The position numbers and the translations under genes are program-made. A DNA stretch of 47,694 nt from Micromonospora qiuiae (GTDB taxonomy: Bacteria > Actinomycetota > Actinomycetes > Mycobacteriales > Micromonosporaceae). The stretch covers positions 1 to 47,694 of the forward strand of contig NZ_BOPC01000068.1 of NCBI RefSeq assembly GCF_016863555.1, in the 5' to 3' direction. Positions 25,026-31,845 of the stretch are shown one piece after another (the first letter of the stretch is position 1; every line of letters begins with the position of its first letter). The notes below the pieces were generated by a model. It ran no database searches. It was not told where the DNA came from and worked only from the letters and a program-made list of their open reading frames with translations.

Positions 25026-26096
25026 TTACGCGGCGGGATAGGCGCGGGTCTCGGCGGCCTTGACCGCGGCCCAGACCGGCTGCCCCGGAGCCAGCCGCAG
25101 CTGGGCGGCGGCGGCCGGGGTGACGTCGGCGGCCACCTCGATCGGGCCGCTGAGCTGGATCCGCAGGTTGTCGCCGTGCCGTTGCACCCCGGCGATGGTG
25201 GCCGGCCAGGTGTTGCGGGGACTCCCGTCGGGCTGACGCGGATGCAGGGCCACGGCCGAGGGAGGGAAGGCCACGAAGACCTCGCCGTCGTGCCGGTCGC
25301 CGGTGGTGAGCCCGAAGCCGTCGGTGAGCCGGACCCGCTGCCCAGTGGCCCGGCCCCGGTAGAGGTTGAGCCCGACCAGCCGGGCCACGTAGTCGGTGCG
25401 AGGTTGGGCGGTGATGGTGGCGGCAGGGCCCGCCTGGACCGCGTGGCCGTCCTCGATGATGACAAGTCGGTCGGCGAGCACCAGGGCGTCGAGGGGGTCG
25501 TGGGTGACCAGCAGGGTGGCTCCGGGATGGGCGGTGAGGTGCTGGTGCAGTTGGGCGCGAGTGTCCAGGCGAGTGCGGGCGTCGAGAGCTGCCAGCGGTT
25601 CGTCGAGCAGCAGCAGCGCCGGCTCGACGGCCAGAGCGCGGGCGAGGGCGACCCGCTGGGCCTGCCCGCCGGAGAGCTGTCGGGGCTTGCGGCGGGCGTG
25701 CTCGGTCAGCCCCATCCGGGCCAGCCAGTCGGCCGCCCGCTGCCGGGCCTGCTGCCGGTCGAGGCCGCGACGACGCGGGCCGAAGGCCACATTGTCCAGC
25801 GCGTTCAGGTGCGGAAAGAGCAGGTACTCCTGGAAGACCACGCCGATCGGGCGATGCTCGGTGGGGATCCACGCCCGGCGGTCGGGATGGTCCAGCTCGC
25901 GCCCGGCGAGGGTGAGGTGCCCGGCCGAGAGCGGAAGCAGGCCGGCCAGCGCACGCAGGGCGGTGGTCTTGCCGGCTCCGTTGGGCCCGAGCAGCGCGAC
26001 GACCTCACCCGGATCGATGGTCAGCGGCAGGTCGAGGCGGAAGCTGCCCCGGTCCACCACCAGGTGGGCGTCGAGGAGTGGCCCGGCGGCGCTCAT
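25026..26096 (-). CDS. modC: Molybdate ABC transporter ATP-binding protein
   Basis: ATPase of the molybdate importer, 356 residues. Walker A GPNGAGKT (about 37-44), FQEYLLFPHL, signature LSGGQAQR, Walker B LLLLDEP and switch TLLVTHD are all present. The C-terminal third resembles the TOBE/MOP oxyanion-binding region (NTWPATIAGVQRHGDNLRIQL). Order modA-modB-modC and an ATGA overlap with modB support the assignment. Sulfate or tungstate specificity cannot be fully excluded. Confidence 0.9.
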   Translation of the reverse strand: MSAAGPLLDAHLVVDRGSFRLDLPLTIDPGEVVALLGPNGAGKTTALRALAGLLPLSAGHLTLAGRELDHPDRRAWIPTEHRPIGVVFQEYLLFPHLNALDNVAFGPRRRGLDRQQARQRAADWLARMGLTEHARRKPRQLSGGQAQRVALARALAVEPALLLLDEPLAALDARTRLDTRAQLHQHLTAHPGATLLVTHDPLDALVLADRLVIIEDGHAVQAGPAATITAQPRTDYVARLVGLNLYRGRATGQRVRLTDGFGLTTGDRHDGEVFVAFPPSAVALHPRQPDGSPRNTWPATIAGVQRHGDNLRIQLSGPIEVAADVTPAAAAQLRLAPGQPVWAAVKAAETRAYPAA

Positions 26097-26983
26097 CCGC
26101 CGGTCCAGCGGTCACGGAGGCTGGCGAGGATCACCACGGAGACGGTGAGCAGGATGAGGCTGAGCACGATCGCGGCCTCCAGGTCGGTCTCCAGAGCGAG
26201 GTAGACGGCCACCGGCATGGTCTGCGTACGGCCGGGGTAGTTGCCGGCGAAGGTGATGGTGGCGCCGAACTCGCCGAGCGCGCGGGCCCAGCAGAGCACC
26301 GCTCCGGCGGCCACTCCGGGTGCCACGAGCGGCAGCGTGACGTGGGTGAAGGTGGTCCACCGGCCGGCACCGAGGGTGGCCGCGGCCTCCTCGTATCGGG
26401 TGTCGGCGCCTCGGAGCGCCCCCTCCACCGCGATGATCAGGAACGGCATGGCGACGAACGCCTCGGCGAGCACGACCGCGGTGGTGGTGAACGGCAGGGT
26501 GATACCGAACGTCGCGTCGAGCCAGGAGCCGACCAGCCCGCGACGACCGAAGACCAGCAGCAGGGCCACGCCGCCGACCACCGGCGGCAGTACGAGCGGC
26601 ACGGTGACCAGGGCGCGCACCACCCGGCGGCCGGGGAACCGGACGCGGGCCAGCAGCCAGGCCAGGGGCACACCGAGGGCCAGGCAGAGCAGGGTGGCCA
26701 AGGTGGCGGTCTGCATCGACAGCCGCAGCGCAGTGAGCACGGCCGGTTCGGTGAGCCGCTGCGGCAGCGTGCTCCACGGGGCCCGGACGAGCAGTCCGAC
26801 CAGCGGCAGCACGAGGAAGAGCAGCCCGAGCGCGGCGGGCAGCAGCAGGGCCACCGGTGTCCGGCCGGCGCGTCGGGCGGTGCGTCGGGCGGTGCGTCGG
26901 GCGGTGCGTCGGTCGGCGCGTCGGGTGGGAGCCGGTAGCGCGAGCGTGGCTGGCCGCGCCACCTCGTTGTCGAGGCGGGACAC
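26093..26983 (-). CDS. modB: Molybdate ABC transporter permease
   Basis: Inner-membrane channel of the molybdate importer, 296 residues with about six membrane helices and the EAA loop (YEEAAATLGAGRWTTFTHVT). ARALGEFGATITFAGN near the C-terminus is typical of ModB. The first 40 residues are an odd Arg/Ala/Thr-rich tail (TARRTARRTARR) produced by a 12-base tandem repeat in the DNA. GTG at 26983 is 4 bases from the modA stop; the gene overlaps modC by four bases. Confidence 0.9.
   Translation of the reverse strand: MSRLDNEVARPATLALPAPTRRADRRTARRTARRTARRAGRTPVALLLPAALGLLFLVLPLVGLLVRAPWSTLPQRLTEPAVLTALRLSMQTATLATLLCLALGVPLAWLLARVRFPGRRVVRALVTVPLVLPPVVGGVALLLVFGRRGLVGSWLDATFGITLPFTTTAVVLAEAFVAMPFLIIAVEGALRGADTRYEEAAATLGAGRWTTFTHVTLPLVAPGVAAGAVLCWARALGEFGATITFAGNYPGRTQTMPVAVYLALETDLEAAIVLSLILLTVSVVILASLRDRWTGG
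26870..26929. repeat. 12-bp tandem repeat inside modB
   Basis: Five tandem units: three exact copies of GCGTCGGGCGGT (26870-26905) and two diverged ones (to 26929). They encode the Arg-Thr-Ala-Arg repeats of the ModB cytoplasmic tail. The unit is a multiple of three, so copy-number change keeps the reading frame. Confidence 0.9.
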
Positions 26984-26986
26984 CGG

Positions 26987-27775
26987 CTACGGCGCCTGGA
27001 ACCCGGCGGCGGTGAGCACGCTGCGGCCGGCGTCGGAGCGGACGTACTCGACGAACGCCCGCGCGGTGGGCAGGTTGCCCGAGTCCTCCAGCACGACGAT
27101 CGGGTACTCGTTGACCGCCCCGACGGATTCGGGGAACTCGATCCCGTCGACATCGTCGGCGGCGGCCCGGACGTCGGTGCGGTAGACCAGCGCGGCGTCG
27201 ACCTCGCCCAGCCGCACCTTTGCCAGGGCCGCCTTGACGTCCTGCTCGAGGGTGACCGGGGTGAGCGTCACGTCGGCGAGGTCCAACGCCCGGCGTGCCG
27301 CCGCCCCGCACGGCACCCGCTCGGCGCAGAGCGCGACCTTCGCGCCGGGCCTGGTCAGATCGCCCAGACCGGTCACCGCGTCCGGGTTGCCCCCTGGTAC
27401 GGCGATGACCAGCTGATTGCGGGCGAAGGTGACCGGTTCGCCGTCACCGTCGCCGGCCTCGATGACGGCGGCCATGTTGGCCGGAGCGGCGGAGGCGAAG
27501 ACGTCCGCCGGGGCGCCCTCGTTGATCTGGTTGGCCAGGGCGGAGCTGCCGGCGAAGTTGAAGATCACCTTCACCCCATGGTGCGCCGCCTCGAAGTCCT
27601 GGCCGATCCGGGTGAACGATTCGGCCAGCGACGCGGCGGCGAAGACAGTGAGCTGTCCGCCGATGCCGTCGTCAGCGGCGGGCCGGTCGGTCGAGTCGTC
27701 GCCGCACCCGCTCAGGCCCAGCACCACGAGCGCGGTGACCGCAGCCAGGGCGGCGCGCAGCCGTACCCCTCTCAT
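26987..27775 (-). CDS. modA: Molybdate-binding lipoprotein
   Basis: Binding protein of the molybdate importer, 262 residues, anchored by the lipobox LSGC (VLGLSGCGDD). ModA features: LTVFAAASLAESFTRIGQDFE, FNFAGSSALANQINEGAPADVFASA and ARNQLVIAVPGGN, followed by the second-lobe VTLTPVTLEQDVKAALAKV and GEVDAALVYRTDV. ATG at 27775 follows AAGGA by about 7 bases. First gene of modABC. Confidence 0.92.
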   Translation of the reverse strand: MRGVRLRAALAAVTALVVLGLSGCGDDSTDRPAADDGIGGQLTVFAAASLAESFTRIGQDFEAAHHGVKVIFNFAGSSALANQINEGAPADVFASAAPANMAAVIEAGDGDGEPVTFARNQLVIAVPGGNPDAVTGLGDLTRPGAKVALCAERVPCGAAARRALDLADVTLTPVTLEQDVKAALAKVRLGEVDAALVYRTDVRAAADDVDGIEFPESVGAVNEYPIVVLEDSGNLPTARAFVEYVRSDAGRSVLTAAGFQAP

Positions 27776-28084
27776 CAGTTGGTCCTTCCCCGATGCCGGT
27801 GCTCGCCCCCACCCTACGACCCGCACCCGCACCCCCCAGCCCCGTCGATCTTGCACTTTCGGTCGCCTTTATACGCCTTGTGTCAGGTTTTGCGGGGACA
27901 GAAAGTGCAAGATCGCGTGGAGCGGGAGGCGGGGGGTGAGCGGGGTTACGGGGGGTGGGGAACTTTTGGGTGGGGTGGGGCGACCATCTACGTGACACTC
28001 TTCGAGGGGAAGTAGATGCCCATCACATCGCCCGGCCGAATCGTCCGGCCAGCAGCTGCTCGACTGACGAGGAGAATGGACCCC
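27776..28084. other. Divergent intergenic region, modA / copC
   Basis: It contains the dispersed 70-bp hairpin repeat (27846-27915, listed separately) and a G-rich strand-biased stretch (about 27920-27985) with several GGGG runs. No riboswitch-like conserved core was recognised. Because the repeat lies between two divergent promoters, each leader or promoter must be in the remaining 70-170 bases. Confidence 0.5.
27846..27915. repeat. Dispersed hairpin repeat, complete copy
   Basis: Perfect 15-bp terminal inverted repeats (CGATCTTGCACTTTC and its complement) enclose 40 bases that begin GGTCGCC and end GCGGGGACA. A second copy, with a GGTCGCC-TATACG-GCGGGGACAGAAA core, runs off the right edge at 47636. 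Size, symmetry and intergenic position suggest a REP/MITE-like element mobilised in trans. No transposase gene is in the window. Confidence 0.8.
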
Positions 28085-28711
28085 ATGCTTCGCCACCTCC
28101 GCCGCCCGTTCGCCGCCGGCCTCGTCGCCGCGCTGGCCGCTGCGGCCCTGCTGATCGCGCCCGCCTCCCCCGCGTACGCGCACAACGTCCTGCGCAAGGC
28201 GACCCCCGCCCAGGACGCCGAACTCGACACCGCACCGACCAAGGTCACGCTGGAGTTCATGGAAAGGCTGAACCCTCAGTTCACCACCATCACGCTCAGC
28301 GACGCCGACAAGCAGCCGGTGGCCACCAGCGAACCTGACGTGTCCGGCACCAAGGGCACGATCACCATCGACGCACCGCTGGCCAACGGCGTCTACACGG
28401 TCGCGTACCGGGTGGTCTCCCTCGACGGGCACCCGGTGCAGGGGTCGTACAAGTTCACCGTCGCCGATCCCACCGCCATCGCCGAGCCCTCCCCTAGCGC
28501 CGAGCCGAGCGAGCCGGCGGAGACGACACCCGCGGCCCCGACCACCGCGCCGACCTCAGCCGCTGCCGCCAGCCCCGTCGCCGATGAGTCGTCCGGCGGC
28601 TCCGGCCTGCTGGTCGGGCTGGTCGCCGGTGGCCTGGCGCTGGTCGCCCTGGTGGTCGGTGCGGTGCTGTTCCTGCGCCGGCGCGGCAGCGCGAGTCCAG
28701 GCGCTCGGTGA
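28085..28711 (+). CDS. copC: CopC-family copper-binding protein, membrane-anchored
   Basis: Exported copper carrier of 208 residues. A signal peptide (1 to about 32) ends PAYA, so the mature protein begins with His (HNVLRKATPAQDAEL), the Cu(II) ligand of CopC proteins. HPVQGSYKF contains the second conserved His. A Pro/Ala/Ser/Thr-rich stalk (about 130-165) and a C-terminal membrane helix (about 172-195) with a basic tail anchor it at the cell surface. Start at 28085 is preferred over 28076 because GAGGAG is 10 bases before it and too close to the other. No CopD partner is fused or adjacent. The stop is immediately followed by that of the convergent ABC exporter gene. Confidence 0.9.
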   Translation: MLRHLRRPFAAGLVAALAAAALLIAPASPAYAHNVLRKATPAQDAELDTAPTKVTLEFMERLNPQFTTITLSDADKQPVATSEPDVSGTKGTITIDAPLANGVYTVAYRVVSLDGHPVQGSYKFTVADPTAIAEPSPSAEPSEPAETTPAAPTTAPTSAAAASPVADESSGGSGLLVGLVAGGLALVALVVGAVLFLRRRGSASPGAR

Positions 28712-30670
28712 TCAACCGGGCGGGGCGGCGTGCGGGGTGGGCACCCGGTCGGCCTCCGCGTAACCGGCGGCCTGGAGGGTGAACAGCTCGGCGTAGCGGC
28801 CGCCAGCGGTCATCAGCTCGTCGTGGGTGCCCGCCTCGACCAGCCGCCCGTGGTGCAGGACGAAGATCCGGTCCGCGTGCCGGACATTGGCCAGCCGGTG
28901 GGTGATGAGGATGGTGGTCACCCGGCCCTGCCGGTCGCGGATGGCCTGGAACAGCGCGTTCTCCGCGCGCGGGTCGAGCGCGGAGGACGGCTCGTCCATC
29001 ACCAGCAGTTCGGCGTCGCGGAGGAACCCGCGGGCGGCGGTGATCCGTTGCCACTGGCCGCCGGAGAGATCCTGACCGTTGGCGAAGGTGCGGTCCAGCA
29101 GCGTCTCGTAGCCGTACGGCAGCTCGCGGATCATGTCGTGGGCGACCGCGCGGGTGGCGGCGGCCTCGATCCGGTCCTGCCGGGCCTCGGCGTCGATGTC
29201 GCCGATGGCGATGTTCGTGGCCGCCGTGAACGGCCACTTGTGGTACTCCTGGGTGACCACCGCGATGCGGGCCCCCAGCCCGTCGCGGTCCCACTCCGAC
29301 AGCGGCACGCCGTTCCACCGGATGACCCCCTCGCTGGGCGTACGCAAGGTGGCGATCATCGCGGCAAGGCTGCTCTTGCCCGACCCGTTCTCCCCGACGA
29401 AGGCCACCGTCTGCCCCGCCTCGATGGTCAGCGTCACGCGATCCACCGCCGGGCTGTCCCGCTCGGGGTAGCACAGGCTCACCGCGTCGACGGTCAGTAC
29501 GCGCAGCCGGTCCGGCGTGCCCACGCCCGACTGGCCGGGTAGGTAGGCGGCGGCGCGGGTCATGAACCCGGTGTAGTCGCGGAAGTGCTGACCCTCGGTG
29601 TAGACGCGGTCGACCTGGAAGGTGACGGTGGAGAGCGAGCGCTGCGCCGCCTGCACCGCGATCACACAGGTCGCGGCAGCGGCGAGCGGGATCTGCCCGT
29701 CGACCAGCAGCAGGCCGAGCAGGACGTACACCACGCCGGTCGCCACTCCCCCGATCATCGCGCCCAGCGTGGTGGTCGTGGTGACCCGGCGGGCCAGCAG
29801 GAGCTGGATGTCGGTTTCCACCCCCATCACCCGGTCGTACTGGTCGAGCAGGAATCGGCGCAGCCCGTACGAACGCAACTCCGGGGCGGAGGCCCGTTCA
29901 GCCATCAGCCGATGCAGCAACCACTGCCGGCGCCGCCGTACTGAACCGGCGATGTAGGTCTGGTACCGCAGGTGTCCCGCCCGCAGCGACGCCCACGCGT
30001 TCGGCACTGTCGCCACCAGCAGCGCCAGCAGCAACATCGGGTGGATCAGCACCACGGCGACGGCCACCCCGATCACCCCGACCAGCCCGGCGAGCAGGTT
30101 CATCGACGCCTGCACCAGGTCGATGGCGGAGTCTGTGCCCCGCGATGCGCGTTCCATGTCGTCGGCGAAGGCATCCGCGTCGAACGCCTCCAACCGCACC
30201 GCCGTGGTCACCTCGAACAGGCCCCGCTCGACCTCGCGGCTCACCCTCGGCGTCAGCCCGTTGAGCGCGTACCCGGTGGCGATGCCCATACCGGCGCGGA
30301 TCGCGGTCGCGCCGGCCAGCACCACGAGCGCCGGCAGGGCCGCGATCACCTTGTCCCCGGTCGGCCCACCCGCGAACAGTTCCACCAGCACCCGCTGGGT
30401 GGCCAGCAGGCCGAACGCGGCCATCACACCGGCACCGACCGTGGCCACGGCCACCACCGAGGTACGCAGCCGGTCCGCCCGCCAACTGATTCCCAGGGCC
30501 GCCCAGACCAGCCGGGGCAGCTCAGCGAAGACGGCGAAGAGTCCCGCCTCCGCCCGGGCCCGCACGCCCGTTTCCCACCACATCGCCCGCAGCTCGGGCA
30601 GCACCGATTCGGCAGCCGTCGGCCCGGCTTGCCGCGGTCGGATACGACGCCGGGTGGAAACAGCCGCCAT
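28712..30670 (-). CDS. ABC exporter half-transporter (MsbA/multidrug type)
   Basis: Single chain of 652 residues, membrane domain (about 55-340, six helices) followed by ATPase (about 385-640). ATPase motifs: Walker A GENGSGKS, Q-loop TQEYHKW, signature LSGGQWQR (a Trp in the signature tail, as in exporters of the SunT/lantibiotic-associated group), Walker B LLVMDEPSSALD, switch His in ILITHRL. It presumably works as a homodimer. ATG at 30670 lies 5 bases after GGAGG; GTG at 30676 is the alternative. Stop codons of this gene and copC are directly adjacent. Substrate unknown; no peptide or antibiotic genes are near it. Confidence 0.9.
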   Translation of the reverse strand: MAAVSTRRRIRPRQAGPTAAESVLPELRAMWWETGVRARAEAGLFAVFAELPRLVWAALGISWRADRLRTSVVAVATVGAGVMAAFGLLATQRVLVELFAGGPTGDKVIAALPALVVLAGATAIRAGMGIATGYALNGLTPRVSREVERGLFEVTTAVRLEAFDADAFADDMERASRGTDSAIDLVQASMNLLAGLVGVIGVAVAVVLIHPMLLLALLVATVPNAWASLRAGHLRYQTYIAGSVRRRRQWLLHRLMAERASAPELRSYGLRRFLLDQYDRVMGVETDIQLLLARRVTTTTTLGAMIGGVATGVVYVLLGLLLVDGQIPLAAAATCVIAVQAAQRSLSTVTFQVDRVYTEGQHFRDYTGFMTRAAAYLPGQSGVGTPDRLRVLTVDAVSLCYPERDSPAVDRVTLTIEAGQTVAFVGENGSGKSSLAAMIATLRTPSEGVIRWNGVPLSEWDRDGLGARIAVVTQEYHKWPFTAATNIAIGDIDAEARQDRIEAAATRAVAHDMIRELPYGYETLLDRTFANGQDLSGGQWQRITAARGFLRDAELLVMDEPSSALDPRAENALFQAIRDRQGRVTTILITHRLANVRHADRIFVLHHGRLVEAGTHDELMTAGGRYAELFTLQAAGYAEADRVPTPHAAPPG

Positions 30671-30842
30671 GGTCACCTCCGCGCAGTCGAACAGCTACCT
30701 ATGGTCACTGCCGACCCGGGCGTCGGTCCACCCCTGTCGGCGCGCCGAATCGCCTGGCCGGATCGACGTGAAGCGGCGCGCCGGGCACGGACCTCAGGTG
30801 AGTTCGACGGCGCTATACCGTGCACTGGTAGGAGGTGGACCT

Positions 30843-31358
30843 GTGCGGCCTGAGCGACCGCCGATCGACCCGGATGTCGACCTCGGCGTTCCGCGCCAGC
30901 GCGCCGAGCTCCGGGAGGGCCGCGCCGGCCTGCTCACCGCGATCGCCGTCGGCGGCATGGTCGGCGCGGTGGGCCGGCACGGGCTTGCCGTGGCCTTCCC
31001 GCATGCGCCCGGCGAATTTCCCTGGGCCACCTTCGCCGTCAACGTCTCGGGCTGCCTGCTCATCGGCGTGCTGATGGTCCTGATCACCGAGGTCTGGCAC
31101 GCACCACGACTGGTTCGGCCCTTCCTCGGCGTCGGCGTCCTCGGCGGATACACCACCTTCTCCACCTACGCTGTCGAGGTGCAGCAGGCGGTGGCCGCCG
31201 GCGCGGCGCGGGCCGCACTGCTGTACCTCGCCGGCACCCTCGTCGCCGCGCTCACCGCGGTCTGGTCCGGGATGACGCTGACCCGCATGGCCACCGGTCG
31301 CGTGATCGCCGGGGGATCGCCGCCGAGCAACGCCGGTTCGCGCGGGGACGTCGAATGA
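30843..31358 (+). CDS. crcB: Fluoride channel subunit CrcB/Fluc (long form)
   Basis: Fluoride export channel subunit of 171 residues. A polar N-terminal extension of about 35 residues precedes four membrane helices with the Fluc signatures GAVGRHGL, FPWATFAVNVSGCLLIG and GGYTTFSTYAVE (Phe-box and pore residues). GTG at 30843 follows AGGAGG by 7 bases. The second crcB gene starts within its stop codon (ATGA overlap), so the two subunits are probably made together as a heterodimer. Confidence 0.92.
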   Translation: MRPERPPIDPDVDLGVPRQRAELREGRAGLLTAIAVGGMVGAVGRHGLAVAFPHAPGEFPWATFAVNVSGCLLIGVLMVLITEVWHAPRLVRPFLGVGVLGGYTTFSTYAVEVQQAVAAGAARAALLYLAGTLVAALTAVWSGMTLTRMATGRVIAGGSPPSNAGSRGDVE

Positions 31359-31729
31359 CGGTGATCCTCGTGGCGCTCGGTGCGGCGATCGGCGCCCCGC
31401 TCCGCTATCTGGTCGACCGGGCCGTACAGGCGCGGCACGACTCCACGTTTCCCTGGGGCACCTTTGCCGTCAACGTCGCGGGCTCGCTCGTTTTCGGCGT
31501 CCTCATCGGTGGCGCGGCCGGCCACGCGGTGCCCGGTTCCCTGGTCGCTCTGCTCGGCACCGGCCTGTGCGGGGCACTGACCACCTACTCGACCTTCGGT
31601 TACGAAACCGTCCGGCTCTTCGAGGACGGCGCCCGTCGCTACGCGTTGATCAACGCTGGCGCCAGCGTCGGTGCCGGGCTTGGCACCGCGTTCGCCGGTG
31701 TCGCACTGGCCCACGCCGTCTGGGGCTGA
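31355..31729 (+). CDS. crcB: Fluoride channel subunit CrcB/Fluc (short form)
   Basis: Second fluoride channel subunit of 124 residues with four membrane helices, IGAPLRYLVDR, FPWGTFAVNVAGSLVFG and GALTTYSTFGYE. Lacks the N-terminal extension of its partner. Paired crcB genes in Gram-positive bacteria encode subunits that only function together; that is family knowledge. I saw no fluoride riboswitch upstream of the pair. Confidence 0.92.
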   Translation: MTVILVALGAAIGAPLRYLVDRAVQARHDSTFPWGTFAVNVAGSLVFGVLIGGAAGHAVPGSLVALLGTGLCGALTTYSTFGYETVRLFEDGARRYALINAGASVGAGLGTAFAGVALAHAVWG

Positions 31730-31845
31730 GCACCAGGTTTGCCAGCTCTGGAGGCGGGTAGACGCGCGGCCCGCGTCGCCCGGCCGCGGGGAGAAGCGGC
31801 TGGGCGTCCTCCGCTGGAGCTGTGCTGACCTGGTAAGGAGGCCCG

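Noticed and set aside
28712..30670. ABC exporter as part of a lanthipeptide or other biosynthetic cluster
   Set aside because: The signature variant recalls such transporters, but no precursor peptide, modification enzyme or protease gene is found nearby.
30677..30842. Possible fluoride riboswitch before the crcB pair
   Set aside because: The conserved crcB-motif core (GGxGAUGG and CUGAUGACUCC-like segments) is not present in this short region.
31761..31777. GACGCG/CGCGTC inverted repeat after the second crcB gene as a terminator
   Set aside because: Only 6 bp of stem with a 5-base loop; too weak to separate from chance in this GC-rich sequence.
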